Source: Anaerolineae bacterium
GTDB lineage: Bacteria > Chloroflexota > Anaerolineae > Anaerolineales > Villigracilaceae
Length of the DNA: 47,050 bases
NCBI GenBank assembly: GCA_018648605.1
Contig: JABGQU010000006.1
Coordinates: forward strand, 1-47,050
Direction: 5' to 3'
The position numbers were made by a program, and so were the translations under genes. The first letter of the stretch is position 1, and each line of letters begins with the position of its first letter. Below are positions 1 to 9,635 of this stretch, piece after piece. The notes under the pieces are model-generated. The model saw nothing but the letters and a program-made list of their open reading frames with translations. It was not told the DNA's origin and ran no database searches.

Positions 1-87
1 GTTTTGTCTGAGGCAACAGGGGTATCAAAGTAAGATTTTTGATGAAGCAATGCGATGTCCGTTTCTAATTGTCGTTGACAGGACGAC

Positions 88-116
88 TTGCTTACCCGCT
101 TCCTGCGTGATAAACT
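88..116 (+). promoter_or_regulatory. Promoter for the fusion-protein gene (leaderless type)
   Basis: TTGCTT at 88-93 and TAAACT at 111-116 are separated by 17 bases, with TGA directly before the -10 box (extended -10). The ATG at 127 lies 10 bases after the -10 box, so the transcript would start at or just before the start codon. The same TTGCTT-17-TAAACT arrangement precedes the his leader at 12475. Confidence 0.55.
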
Positions 117-126
117 CTTAGGTGCT

Positions 127-1737
127 ATGACTCTTTCTCTGCTTATCGTTACCCCACAATCAAGTTTTGGAGAACATATTCGCCAAAGCTTGGAAGAAAA
201 ACACCCCTCTCATATTGTGATTGTGGATAATGCAGACGCAGCTTTGGATGAATTTCAATCCAAAAATTTCACGCATGCATTTTTGGATACAAGCCTAAAA
301 AATGAAACAATCTTAGGCCTTGGGCTTGCTCTGCGCCAAATAGATTTGGGATTGCACCTCGTGCTTATCTCTGCTGAAGAAAAGCACCCGCGCTTTGATG
401 CTCTCCACCCTTGGACATTACTCCCCAAACCTTTCTACCTCCCTGATCTTTTCCGTATTCTAGAAGGAGAAGTATCCTTTGGTGTGGATCTCCCAGCTGT
501 AGAAGAAAAAACTTTAGAAGCTCCGCCCTCTGTATTGGATGAGAATCTCAGTTGGCTCCAAGATGTTAGCAAGGCTGCTCAACACCTTACACGTCTAACG
601 CTGGAATCATCAGCCCAGGCTGCCCTGATTATTCGCGATGGGGAAATGTGGGCATACTCAGGACAGCTTTCTCAAATAGCAACATCTGAGTTGGTAGAAA
701 CTGTTTCTCGCGATAAAAAAGCAGGCGATCTGCTCAAATTCATTCGCCTCGAGACTACGCAGGCAGAGCATATGCTCTATGCTACCCAACTTGTAGAGGG
801 TATCAATCTCGCGATGGTTTTCGATGCTGAAACGCCTTTTAGCACCATTCGGACAATTTCTGAAATTTTGGAAAATATCCCCAGTCCTAACCCGGTCAGT
901 GCAGCTTCTGAAATAAAAACTAGCATCCCTGTTTCTACTCCGAGTGGAGAGGTGCAAGCGCTTGCCGAACCGATGCCATCCCCGTTTTCAAAAATGCGCC
1001 CGTCCACACCTATAAAACGCTCTGGCAACTTCACGCGCGAATCATCTCCGGCAGTTCAGCTTGGAGACTCTTCTCAAACGAGCATTGCCCTTGATGAAAC
1101 GCGCCCGCAAGTGGCTCAGCGGCAAGAAGAGGTTGATTTGGCTGCTACGCGTGTTTCCAAACCTGCGCAACGCCCGAAAACACCGATACGGGTGAATGAA
1201 GTTGATCTGGCAGCAACTCGCGTTTCAAATTCTCAGAAACGCCCTGAAACCCCAGGCGATAAAACAAACGCTGAGGTGTTATTAGAGACACGCCCGCATT
1301 CCATCACAGAAGTTGCTGGGCGCGTATTGGTAGAGCCCTCGTCGCGTGGTATGTATGATCTCACCTATGCCTGCTTGCTTTTGCCGCGATTTGGCACGCA
1401 TCACCTTGCGGGCGACCTTGCCGAGCGTCTTTCCTCGTGGATGCCGAATATCAGCATTGCATTTGGTTGGCGGTTGGAATACATCTCCGTGCGTCCCGAT
1501 TATCTACAATGGGTCATCAATGTTCCACCGACCACCTCGCCGGGCTATCTAATGCGTATTATTCGTAAACAAACTTCATCGAAGATATTTGAAGACTTTC
1601 CTCGTTTAAAAGATGAGAATCCATCCGGCGATTTCTGGGCGCCAGGTTACCTGATTATGGGCGGTAGCCAACCGCACCCATCCAAGCTGGTAAAAGATTA
1701 TATTAAGCGTACCCGCGAACGGCAGGGTATGCCTTAG
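127..1737 (+). CDS. Receiver-roadblock protein with transposase-derived (Y1/IS200-like) C-terminus
   Basis: The start is taken as ATG 127 (536 aa) because the receiver fold begins there and a promoter overlaps the upstream TTG at 88. Residues 1-115 resemble a response-regulator receiver: the phospho-acceptor Asp (FLDTS) and the KP motif are present, but the usual N-terminal acidic pair is replaced by TPQS. Residues about 150-245 resemble a roadblock/LC7 domain. A Pro/Thr-rich linker contains two copies of EVDLAATRVS and related TRP motifs. Residues about 408-533 match the Y1 (IS200/RAYT) transposase fold: VPPTTSP, a Lys/Arg-rich helix, FWAPGYLIMGG, then KDYIKR with a Tyr at the catalytic position. 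The HUH motif normally in the VMPDHVHLLV strand reads RPDYLQWVI, so nuclease activity should be lost. This looks like a domesticated DNA- or RNA-binding domain in a signalling protein. Its target is unknown. Confidence 0.75.
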   Translation: MTLSLLIVTPQSSFGEHIRQSLEEKHPSHIVIVDNADAALDEFQSKNFTHAFLDTSLKNETILGLGLALRQIDLGLHLVLISAEEKHPRFDALHPWTLLPKPFYLPDLFRILEGEVSFGVDLPAVEEKTLEAPPSVLDENLSWLQDVSKAAQHLTRLTLESSAQAALIIRDGEMWAYSGQLSQIATSELVETVSRDKKAGDLLKFIRLETTQAEHMLYATQLVEGINLAMVFDAETPFSTIRTISEILENIPSPNPVSAASEIKTSIPVSTPSGEVQALAEPMPSPFSKMRPSTPIKRSGNFTRESSPAVQLGDSSQTSIALDETRPQVAQRQEEVDLAATRVSKPAQRPKTPIRVNEVDLAATRVSNSQKRPETPGDKTNAEVLLETRPHSITEVAGRVLVEPSSRGMYDLTYACLLLPRFGTHHLAGDLAERLSSWMPNISIAFGWRLEYISVRPDYLQWVINVPPTTSPGYLMRIIRKQTSSKIFEDFPRLKDENPSGDFWAPGYLIMGGSQPHPSKLVKDYIKRTRERQGMP

Positions 1738-1788
1738 AGCTTCTCTCTTATTTAGCGCCTCTCCTTCCCTATTACAACTACATAACCT

Positions 1789-4566
1789 ATGCCTGAAACT
1801 CTTTACTTAATTGATGGTCATGCACTTGCTTATCGTGCCTATTTTGCGTTGAGCGGAGCTAACCCAGATCGCTGGCAAACCTCTTCTGGCGAGCCAACAG
1901 CTGGAATTTATGGTTTTGCCAGTGTTCTCTTGCGTTTACTGGAAATTGACCGCCCCGATTATATGGCGGTGGCATTTGACCTGGGCAAAACTTTTCGGCA
2001 CGAAATGTACCCCGAATATAAAGGCACACGCGCAAAAATGCCCGACGACTTGCGCCCGCAAATTGAGCGCATTCGTGAGATGGTTGATATTTTTCATTTG
2101 CCACGTCTTGAAATGGAAAATTACGAAGCCGATGATGTTCTCGGCAGCGTCGCACGTCAGGCAGCCGAGCAGGGTTTGGGGGTCAAGATCATCACTGGCG
2201 ACCGCGATTTACTTCAACTCGTTACTGAGCGTGTCATTGTCAACCTGCCTGGCCGCTCAATGAGCGATGCCAGCGATTATTATCCTGCCGATGTCGTAAA
2301 AAAAATGGGCGTGCGCCCCGATCAGGTTGTTGATTTGAAAGCCCTGATGGGCGACAGCTCCGATAATATCCCTGGCGTCTATGGGATCGGACAGAAGACA
2401 GCCGAGAAGTTGCTTGGTGAGTATGAGACCCTCGATGGCATCTACGCCCATTTGGAGGAGATCCCGACACGCTTCCAGACCAAACTTGCTACCGATAAAG
2501 AAGTAGCCTACCTGAGCCGAGATTTGGCACGCATTCACACCGATTTGCCAGTGCATCTCGATCTTGAGCTTGCCCGTGCTGACCAACTGGATGCACCAGC
2601 GACGGTTGCTTTTTTCCGTGAACTTGAGTTTCACTCTCTTACCAATCGCTTTCTCAAATTAACGCAGGCAAATGTTGAAGCCGCTCCCGCTGCCGGGGGG
2701 CAGTTATCACTTTTCGGCGGGACGGATGCGCCGATACTTTCCTCGCCGAGACAATCTGTTTCGACCGCTACACAAATTGTGGTCACGCGTGAGGCGCTAT
2801 CCGCTTTGGTAGAGAAACTGCAACAGGCGCAGATGATCGCTCTGGATACGGAGACTACATCCACCGATGAGATGCAGGCGGAGTTGGTCGGCATTTCTTT
2901 GGCTGTCGAGGAGGGGGAGGGGGTTTACATCCCAACTGGTCATAATGCCGGTGAGCAGCTTCCTTTGAATGAAGTGTTGGATGCGTTGCGCCCAGCTTTG
3001 ACCGACCCGAAGATCGCAAAAATTGGGCATAACCTGAAATATGACATCATTATGCTAGCGCGCTATGGCTTGCAGGTAAGACCGCTCTCATTTGACACAA
3101 TGATCGCCGAATGGCTGGTGGATCCTGGCTCGCGTAGTTTGGGGTTGAAGAAGCTCGCTTTTGTGCGTCTTGGTGAGCAAATGACCGAAATTGAAGCCTT
3201 GATCGGTAAGGGTAAGAAGCAGATCAGCATGGCGGAAGTTGCCATTGCAGATGCTGCGCCTTATGCCGCCGCGGACGCCGAGATTTGTTTGCGACTTTAT
3301 CCGCTTTTGAAAAAAGACCTTGAACGTGTTGCTGGAATGAAGTTACTAGAAGAGATGGAGATGCCGTTAGTTGGCGTGCTTTCTGAAATGGAAATGGCGG
3401 GTATTTTGCTCGATATTCCTTTCTTCAGCGAAATGTCGGTGCAATTAGAGACACGCCTTGCGGAGATTGAAAAGCAGGTCATCAAGTTGGTTGGGAAAGC
3501 GTTCAATCTCAATTCCACACAGCAACTTTCAGATGTTCTTTTTGGCAGGCTGGGTTTGCAGCCGCCTGATCGGACGAAGAAGACCAAAAGTGGACATTAC
3601 TCCACCTCGGCAGCAGTGCTGGAGGGGATGCGCGGCGCGCACCCTGTGGTGGATTTGATCCTTGAGCAGCGTGAATTATCGAAGCTCAAATCGACTTATG
3701 TAGATGCCTTGCCTGCTGCGCTTAATCCCGCCACGGGGCGTGTACATACTTCTTATAATCAAACCGGTTCGGTGACAGGGCGTTTGGCATCGTCGAATCC
3801 GAATTTACAAAATATCCCCATTCGTACAGAGCTGGGACGACGTGTTCGTAAGGGCTTTATTGCAGATGAGGGGAATGTCTTATTAGCAATCGATTACTCG
3901 CAGATTGAGTTACGGATCGTAGCGCACATGGCGCAGGACGAGACCATGTTGGCAGCATTCCGTTCGGGTCAGGATATTCATTCCACAACGGCAGCGGCAA
4001 TATATAATATGCGTCTCGACGAAGTTACAAAAGAGATGCGCCGTCATGCCAAGGCGATCAACTTTGGGTTGATCTATGGCATGTCTGCATTTGGTCTCAC
4101 GCGGACTACCGAGTTAACTTTGGCAGAGTCAGAAGATTTTGTCACTGCTTATTTTGAGAAGTTCCCGGGCGTGAAGAAATATCTGGATAATATTCGTATC
4201 GTGGCGGCCGAGCAGGGCTATGTTGAAACTTTGCTTGGGAGGCGACGTTATTTCCCTGCTTTGAAGAATCCTTCCAATCAGAATCTGCGTAATCGTGAAG
4301 AACGTGAAGCAATTAATGCCCCTATTCAGGGCACTGCAGCAGATATTATGAAGATTGCTATGTTGAACGTAGCGAAAGCGCTGCCACAAGCAGGGCTGCA
4401 TGGTAAGATGTTGTTGCAAGTGCATGATGAAGTGGTGATTGAGTGCCCACAAAGTGAATTGGATGATACTATTAAGGCCGTAACTACCGCGATGGAAACG
4501 GCATATTCGCTTGATATTCCACTATCCACAGAAGCCCGTTCGGGGCTGACGTGGGGTGATTTATAA
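1789..4566 (+). CDS. polA: DNA polymerase I
   Basis: A 925-aa full-length family A polymerase for Okazaki-fragment maturation and repair synthesis. Residues 1-290 form the 5'-3' nuclease with its metal-binding acidic residues (YEADDVLG, TGDRDLLQL, GDSSDNIPG). Residues about 330-520 form the 3'-5' exonuclease. Its DEDD motifs look intact (ALDTETT near 353, GHNLKYDI, YAAADAEICL), so proofreading is expected, unlike Taq-type enzymes. The polymerase domain carries motif A (DYSQIELR near 701), motif B/O-helix (RRHAKAINFGLIYG) and motif C (QVHDE near 880). No Shine-Dalgarno sequence is visible before ATG 1789. The TPR gene follows after 22 bases and is probably cotranscribed. Confidence 0.97.
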   Translation: MPETLYLIDGHALAYRAYFALSGANPDRWQTSSGEPTAGIYGFASVLLRLLEIDRPDYMAVAFDLGKTFRHEMYPEYKGTRAKMPDDLRPQIERIREMVDIFHLPRLEMENYEADDVLGSVARQAAEQGLGVKIITGDRDLLQLVTERVIVNLPGRSMSDASDYYPADVVKKMGVRPDQVVDLKALMGDSSDNIPGVYGIGQKTAEKLLGEYETLDGIYAHLEEIPTRFQTKLATDKEVAYLSRDLARIHTDLPVHLDLELARADQLDAPATVAFFRELEFHSLTNRFLKLTQANVEAAPAAGGQLSLFGGTDAPILSSPRQSVSTATQIVVTREALSALVEKLQQAQMIALDTETTSTDEMQAELVGISLAVEEGEGVYIPTGHNAGEQLPLNEVLDALRPALTDPKIAKIGHNLKYDIIMLARYGLQVRPLSFDTMIAEWLVDPGSRSLGLKKLAFVRLGEQMTEIEALIGKGKKQISMAEVAIADAAPYAAADAEICLRLYPLLKKDLERVAGMKLLEEMEMPLVGVLSEMEMAGILLDIPFFSEMSVQLETRLAEIEKQVIKLVGKAFNLNSTQQLSDVLFGRLGLQPPDRTKKTKSGHYSTSAAVLEGMRGAHPVVDLILEQRELSKLKSTYVDALPAALNPATGRVHTSYNQTGSVTGRLASSNPNLQNIPIRTELGRRVRKGFIADEGNVLLAIDYSQIELRIVAHMAQDETMLAAFRSGQDIHSTTAAAIYNMRLDEVTKEMRRHAKAINFGLIYGMSAFGLTRTTELTLAESEDFVTAYFEKFPGVKKYLDNIRIVAAEQGYVETLLGRRRYFPALKNPSNQNLRNREEREAINAPIQGTAADIMKIAMLNVAKALPQAGLHGKMLLQVHDEVVIECPQSELDDTIKAVTTAMETAYSLDIPLSTEARSGLTWGDL

Positions 4567-4588
4567 AATACTAAGAAGAGATCGATTC

Positions 4589-6904
4589 ATGACAGGACGT
4601 GAAGACCTTTTTCAAAAAGCGATGAACGATGGGCACTCCGCAGCTTGGGATCAATTGTGGAGCAAAGCGGCAACTTCTTATCGTGCCGCCTTAACGGAGA
4701 TGCCTGACCACCCCAAGGCATTATCCAGCTTGGGGTTGGCGTTATATCAAATGCAAGAGTTCGAAGAAGCTTTACAGATTTATCGCCGTTTGTCAGAAAT
4801 CTCTCCGAATGATCCGATCCCCTTTGAGAAAATAGCACAATTGTGTGAGCGTTTGGGGGAACTTAAGGAAGCTGTTGAAGCAGCCATCAAGGCTGCTGAT
4901 CTTTATATCGAGCAAAAAGATGTTGAGAAAGCGATTGAAAACTGGTCGCGAGTAACACAACTTAATCCTGAACATATTTTGGCACACTCCCGCCTTGCTT
5001 TAGTCCATGAAAGGCTTGGACATCAGCAACAGGCTGTTACTGAATATCTCGCTTTGGCAAGTCTGATGCAGCGCTCTGGAAAACCAGACAAAGCTACAGA
5101 GCTTGTGATGCGTGCCCTAAAGATTATCCCCGGTAGTCAGACAGCACAGCAAGCGCAGGCATTGCTGAATACAGGCCAACTGTTGCCAAAGCCCATTCGT
5201 CCAAAGGGGGGCACAGGTCCAATTCGTATAGCGCAGGTTAAGCAACTCGGCAAACCGAAAAAAGAGATTTCGAGCACTTTAGATCCCATTGGAGAAGCGA
5301 GTCGAAGGGCACTGATGATCTTGGCAGAAATTCTATTTGAATATTCTGACGACAGTGATCCCCAACAAGTCAAGAAAGGTTTGCAAGCGATCATGCATGG
5401 TACGGGGCAGCTTTCCGTTCAACGGGTGGCACAAACCAAGATCATCATGCATTTGGGACAAGCCATTGATGCTCAATCAAAAAAACAAGATGAACTTGCT
5501 GCCGATGAATTAGCACATGCCCTTTTAGCAGGATTTGAACATCCCGCACTCTATTTTGATTTAGGGATGTTGCGCTCAAAAGGGGATCGTGTAGAGAGCG
5601 CGATGCGCCATCTTCAACACGCGGTAAAACACGCGGACTTTGGGCTTGCTGCCCGTTTAATAATGGGAAGTATCTTGAAGAATCTCGGACGTCTCTCCGA
5701 AGCCGCTACAGAATATCTCGAAGCTCTGAAACTGGCAGATGTGATGCTTGTCCCCGAAGATCAAGTAGACGCGTTGCGTCAACTCTATGAACCTTTGATC
5801 GAAGCGCAGGCTGGCGAAGAAGATGAAGTCGTACATATGCGGCTTTGTGATAACGTTGAAGAAATGATCGTGCGCGTAGATTGGCGCGAGCATTTGCGTA
5901 TAGCACGTGAAGAACTTCCAAAATCGGATGGGGAAGTGCCCTTGCCTCTGGCTGAGATTCTTATTCAGGCGCAGAGCGGGCAAGTTTTGGGCGCAATGGC
6001 ACGTGTCCACGAGCTGGTACGCCAAGGTCATATGCGTTCCGCCATGGATGAAGCGTTCCAGGCGATCACTTACGCCCCTACTTATTTGCCCCTCCACTCG
6101 TTGATCGGTGATCTTCTCATCCAAGACGACCAGACCGAAGATGCGATTGCTAAATACGATATGATCGCAGAAGCTTATAACGTGCGTGGTGAAGCCAATC
6201 AATCTACAGTTTTCCTGCGCAAGATCATCAAGCTTGCCCCAATGGATCTCTCTTCCCGCACAAAATTGATCGATCAGCTCATAGCGCGAGGGCAAGTAGA
6301 TGATGCGATCCGCGAGTATATTAACTTGGCAGATATTTATTATCGCCTTGCTGAGTTAGATATGGCGCGAAAAACGTATACAACGGCTCTGCGTGCAGCA
6401 CAACGAGGTAACGCAGAACGTTCATGGAATGTGCATATCTTACAACGTATGGCAGATATTGATATGCAACGTCTCGATTGGAAACGAGCTCTACGCGTCT
6501 TTGAACAAATCCGTACCCTGCGCCCGGATGATATTGGTGTGCGTAAAAGTCTTATTGATCTGAATCTAAAAATGGCAAACAAGGCGCAGGCATTTAAAGA
6601 ATTAAATAATTTCTTGGGTTATCTTGAAGAACATCCTTCTGCAGAGAGTGACGTTGTTGCATTATTGGCTGGTTTGCTTACTGATCATCCAACTATTGGC
6701 GAATTGCACCAAACTCTTGCAGAGCAATATCGTACACAAGGCAAGAAAGAAGATGCAATTAAAAAATTCGATCGAGCAGCCGATGTCTTTTTGCAGGCGG
6801 GTGAGAAAGAGTCTGCTATACAGGCGATCACCATGCTGTTGAGCATGGCCCCGCCTAATATCGAAGATTATCAACAAATTTTGGCAGAGATCCAGGCGGA
6901 GTAA
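4589..6904 (+). CDS. Large TPR-repeat protein
   Basis: 771 aa, almost entirely helical. Tetratricopeptide repeats are clear at the N-terminus (pattern ...ALSSLGLALYQMQEFEEAL...) and in the C-terminal half (repeated A..Y......YRL.ELDMA and RGQVDDAIREYINLADIYY). A charged segment near residues 180-230 (KPIRPKGGTGPIR) separates the first TPR block from the rest. No signal peptide or membrane segment is seen, so it is probably a cytoplasmic scaffold. ATG 4589 is preferred over GTG 4556 because AAGAAGAG lies 8 bases upstream and the GTG overlaps polA. The position directly after polA suggests cotranscription but does not indicate a function. Confidence 0.85.
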   Translation: MTGREDLFQKAMNDGHSAAWDQLWSKAATSYRAALTEMPDHPKALSSLGLALYQMQEFEEALQIYRRLSEISPNDPIPFEKIAQLCERLGELKEAVEAAIKAADLYIEQKDVEKAIENWSRVTQLNPEHILAHSRLALVHERLGHQQQAVTEYLALASLMQRSGKPDKATELVMRALKIIPGSQTAQQAQALLNTGQLLPKPIRPKGGTGPIRIAQVKQLGKPKKEISSTLDPIGEASRRALMILAEILFEYSDDSDPQQVKKGLQAIMHGTGQLSVQRVAQTKIIMHLGQAIDAQSKKQDELAADELAHALLAGFEHPALYFDLGMLRSKGDRVESAMRHLQHAVKHADFGLAARLIMGSILKNLGRLSEAATEYLEALKLADVMLVPEDQVDALRQLYEPLIEAQAGEEDEVVHMRLCDNVEEMIVRVDWREHLRIAREELPKSDGEVPLPLAEILIQAQSGQVLGAMARVHELVRQGHMRSAMDEAFQAITYAPTYLPLHSLIGDLLIQDDQTEDAIAKYDMIAEAYNVRGEANQSTVFLRKIIKLAPMDLSSRTKLIDQLIARGQVDDAIREYINLADIYYRLAELDMARKTYTTALRAAQRGNAERSWNVHILQRMADIDMQRLDWKRALRVFEQIRTLRPDDIGVRKSLIDLNLKMANKAQAFKELNNFLGYLEEHPSAESDVVALLAGLLTDHPTIGELHQTLAEQYRTQGKKEDAIKKFDRAADVFLQAGEKESAIQAITMLLSMAPPNIEDYQQILAEIQAE

Positions 6905-6943
6905 TATTCTTCGCGAAGTTGAGTTTTCAAAATAAAAAGACTG

Positions 6944-6976
6944 CCGCCAAGTTTTCAAAACTTGGCGGTTCTTTCG
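6944..6976 (+). terminator. Rho-independent terminator after TPR gene
   Basis: A perfect 12-bp stem (CCGCCAAGTTTT / AAAACTTGGCGG) with a one-base centre is followed by TTCTTTCG. The centre of the stem is A/T only, so the effective loop is wider. It separates the polA-TPR unit from the aldolase gene. Confidence 0.7.
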
Positions 6977-7000
6977 TAAGTAGAGAAAAGGAATTAGATA

Positions 7001-7654
7001 ATGAAAGTCAAGGAAAGTTATAAGAAAACCGTTGTTGAGACTGGCTTAACCATGCTCGAAGAGGGATTAACCGTAGGCACGTGGGGGAATATTAGTGTGC
7101 GCGACCCGGAAACAGGGTTAGTCTATATCAGCCCCAGCGGAATGAATTATCGCGAGATCGGTCTCGACGATGTTGTCGTCTTAGACCTTGAAATGAATCT
7201 GGTCGATGGAACGAGAGTTCCCTCTATCGAAAAAGAGACACATCTGGCCGTTTATCGTGCTCGCGCAGATGTAAATGCAGTCGTTCACACACATCCGCTA
7301 TACTCGACGGTTTTGGGCGTAAACAAGATGGAGCTACCCGCTGTGAGCGAAGATTTTGCCCAAATCGTTGGTGACAAAATTATCTGTTCAGAATATGCTT
7401 TGCCAGGAACGCAAGAACTTGGTCAAAATGTGGCAGCCGGCTTAGGGGCAGAGCGAAACGCGGTCTTGCTCCCTAATCATGGCACAATTAACGTGGGCGA
7501 AGATATGAAAACAGCCCTTATCGTTTGCCACGTGGTTGAAAAATCTGCACAGATCTATATTATGGCATTGAATATTGGCACGCCGCATCTCATCTCAGCA
7601 GAAGACATTAAAGCCATGCAAGATTATAAAAATAATTATTACGGGCAGCGTTAG
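7001..7654 (+). CDS. Class II aldolase/adducin family protein (fuculose-phosphate aldolase-like)
   Basis: 217 aa, the usual length for zinc-dependent class II aldolases such as L-fuculose-1-phosphate aldolase. Visible family residues are TWGNIS near the N-terminus, SPSGMNY (phosphate-binding loop), the catalytic Glu in SIEKETHLAVYRA, the zinc-binding HTHP motif, and LPNHGTI with the third zinc His. The reaction would be retro-aldol cleavage of a sugar 1-phosphate to dihydroxyacetone phosphate and an aldehyde. The substrate cannot be read from sequence; fuculose-, rhamnulose- or 5-deoxyribulose-phosphate are all possible. A GGA-type Shine-Dalgarno precedes ATG 7001. No sugar kinase or isomerase neighbours it, so a salvage role is as likely as sugar catabolism. 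Confidence 0.85.
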   Translation: MKVKESYKKTVVETGLTMLEEGLTVGTWGNISVRDPETGLVYISPSGMNYREIGLDDVVVLDLEMNLVDGTRVPSIEKETHLAVYRARADVNAVVHTHPLYSTVLGVNKMELPAVSEDFAQIVGDKIICSEYALPGTQELGQNVAAGLGAERNAVLLPNHGTINVGEDMKTALIVCHVVEKSAQIYIMALNIGTPHLISAEDIKAMQDYKNNYYGQR

Positions 7655-7671
7655 CTAAAACAGCCTTCTGG

Positions 7672-7683
7672 TAAACTCTCGTT
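7672..7683 (+). promoter_or_regulatory. Extended -10 promoter, leaderless, for C39-like protein
   Basis: TGG followed by TAAACT (7672-7677) stands 6 bases before ATG 7684. No Shine-Dalgarno is present. A -35 is poor at this distance (TTAGCT at 7651 with a 15-base spacer overlaps the previous stop codon). Confidence 0.45.
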
Positions 7684-8907
7684 ATGTCGAAAAAGAAAAT
7701 TCTCATCACACTGGCAGCCTTCTTCATGTTGGCGCTTTTGATCCTACAAATTCCCCGTGTGCAGTCGGCTCTCTCATGGCGTTACGAAAAACTAACGATC
7801 TATACTAAAAACGTCATTAATCCGCCCGAACCTGTGCCTACTGCGTTGCCCTTCACGCCTGCGCCCTCTGCTACACAGCCTGTTGAAACTATAGGGGCGA
7901 GCACATCTATACCCCAACCTGCGACCCCGACTGCTACCAGTGCCCCTCTCCCTGCGCAAGTTTCCCTCATTAGCCCCCCTCATGAGCAGCAAACCCCAAA
8001 TAATTGTGGTCCCGCAACTCTCTCGATGGCATTGCATTTATATGGCTGGGAAGGGAATCAAAACGAGATCGCCGATCAAATTAAGCCCGTGCTCCAAGAC
8101 CGCAACGTTAACCCAGAAGAATTGGCATATTATGTGCGTAATTTTGCAGGCTGGCTAAATATTGGTTATCGGGTCGGAGGCAATATAGAAACGCTCAAAA
8201 GACTCTTGGCAGCCAATTACCCTGTCATTGTCGAAAGTGTGACCAGTCTTGACCCTAACGATGCGCTTGGTCCCACAGATGATCTTTGGGCGGCACACTA
8301 CCTTCTGCTTACAGGATATGACGAAGCAACCCAAACCTTTACGATGCAAGATTCCTATCACGGAGCAGATTTAACGATTTCTTACGACCAGCTTGAAGCG
8401 GAATGGGAACCGTTCAATAATCTTTATATGGTGCTCTATTCCCCAGAAGACGAGAGCGAACTTGAAACTCTACTTGCTTCCGATTGGGATGTGGATGCCA
8501 ACCGTGAACGGACTCTCGCTAACGCCCTTCTAAATATTGAATCCAATCCAGATAGTGCTTATGCTTGGTTTAACCTGGGCAGTGATCTGGTCTACTTTGA
8601 AGAGTATCAAGAAGCTGCATTGGCTTACGACAAGGCGCGTGAGCTAGGTTTGCCTTTGCGCATGTTCCGTTATCAGTTTGGCCCATTTTGGGCGTACTTC
8701 CATGCAGATCGTATCGACGAGTTAATGCTGCTTACTGATTATGCGCGCGGCATTACGACCATGTCTGAAGAAACCTGGTTTTGGTATGGTTGGGGGCTTT
8801 ATCGCCAAAACGACTTTGTAGGGGCCAAAGCTGCCTGGGAAAAAGCACTCTCGATTAACGATTCCCCGTATGCAGATGCACATGGCGCACTCGAATATGT
8901 TCCTTAA
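7684..8907 (+). CDS. Membrane-anchored C39-like cysteine peptidase with TPR repeats
   Basis: 407 aa. A single membrane segment or signal anchor lies at residues 5-25, followed by a Pro/Thr/Ala-rich linker (to about 95). A C39-like papain-fold domain spans about 100-255. The Cys nucleophile sits in NNCGPATLSMAL, the His in WAAHYLLLTGYD, and the Asp in MQDSYHG. TPR-like helices follow from about 275 (NALLNIESNPDSAYAWFNLGSDL). This fits an extracytoplasmic protease or peptide-processing enzyme. Unlike bacteriocin exporters there is no ABC transporter domain or neighbour. The start is fixed by the leaderless promoter and the N-terminal hydrophobic segment. Confidence 0.82.
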   Translation: MSKKKILITLAAFFMLALLILQIPRVQSALSWRYEKLTIYTKNVINPPEPVPTALPFTPAPSATQPVETIGASTSIPQPATPTATSAPLPAQVSLISPPHEQQTPNNCGPATLSMALHLYGWEGNQNEIADQIKPVLQDRNVNPEELAYYVRNFAGWLNIGYRVGGNIETLKRLLAANYPVIVESVTSLDPNDALGPTDDLWAAHYLLLTGYDEATQTFTMQDSYHGADLTISYDQLEAEWEPFNNLYMVLYSPEDESELETLLASDWDVDANRERTLANALLNIESNPDSAYAWFNLGSDLVYFEEYQEAALAYDKARELGLPLRMFRYQFGPFWAYFHADRIDELMLLTDYARGITTMSEETWFWYGWGLYRQNDFVGAKAAWEKALSINDSPYADAHGALEYVP

Positions 8908-8948
8908 CCAAAAACTTCGGATGTTTTTTACCTAGATATGGGGGAAGC

Positions 8949-9635
8949 TCAATCTTCGTGGAAACTATAGCCCCCTGGTGAAGTCTGAATCATATATTCG
9001 CGGTCTTTGCCAAGTTTTTTGCGCAACCTGTATATCACATTTTTGAGGGCGATCTGGTCTTTTTCGCCAGCGCTTCCCCATACAGAAAGAATAATCTCTT
9101 CGTTTGTAAAAACGTATCCAGGGCGGTTCATCAGTAGGCGTAAAAGTCGAAACTCAAGATTCGTGAGGCTGGTTTTCTTCCCGTTGGGGCTTATGGCAAG
9201 ACGACGTGCGGGGTCGAGTTTAAGCTTGGGGGGCGTAGCAGGTGCAAGCAAGGATGTCGCGCTGCGACGTGACCATGCGGTGATCTTAGCCAAAAAGATA
9301 GCAGGGCTAACAGGCTTAACGATGCACTCATCCACACCAGCTTGATAGGCTTCGATAATTTCTGTTTCATGATGGGCTGGTAAAAAAAGTAAGATAGGGG
9401 TTTTGCTCAGGGCACGATATTTTTTTGCCAGAGAAATTCGTTCATCATGAGGCGCGTTTACGTCTATGACGATTAGTTCAGGCATGATCTCTGGCGCGCG
9501 CTGAAGAGCGCGTTGTACTGAAGTTTCGATAATGGCGTTCAAACCTTTCTCGCGGATCATATATCCCAAGAGGGGGGCTGTCTCGGTTTGGTCGCAAATA
9601 ATAAGCACTCGGATAGTTTTAGTTGTCGCGGGCAT
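8949..9635 (-). CDS. OmpR/PhoB-family response regulator (orphan)
   Basis: 228 aa. The N-terminal receiver (about 8-120) has the acidic residue in IICDQTE, phospho-acceptor Asp in IVIDVNAP and Lys in CIVKPVSP. The C-terminal winged helix (about 140-228) has the typical LTNLEFRLLRLL start and recognition region NVIYRLRKKLG followed by GGYSF. No histidine kinase is adjacent. It is divergent from the FGE-like lipoprotein gene, with 208 bases between them that hold a repeated TGGTCGC motif. It could regulate that gene, itself, or both. Confidence 0.9.
   Translation of the reverse strand: MPATTKTIRVLIICDQTETAPLLGYMIREKGLNAIIETSVQRALQRAPEIMPELIVIDVNAPHDERISLAKKYRALSKTPILLFLPAHHETEIIEAYQAGVDECIVKPVSPAIFLAKITAWSRRSATSLLAPATPPKLKLDPARRLAISPNGKKTSLTNLEFRLLRLLMNRPGYVFTNEEIILSVWGSAGEKDQIALKNVIYRLRKKLGKDREYMIQTSPGGYSFHED

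Noticed and set aside
1-33. Ten codons open to a TAA in frame 1, possibly the end of an upstream gene
   Set aside because: Too short to identify, and the frame could be open by chance.
1342-1737. An active IS200/IS605 insertion
   Set aside because: The domain is fused in frame to a signalling protein, lacks the HUH motif and has no flanking hairpin ends.
5657-6295. 212-codon minus-strand open frame inside the TPR gene
   Set aside because: Antisense shadow of a strongly supported repeat protein; no ribosome-binding site and no recognisable motif.
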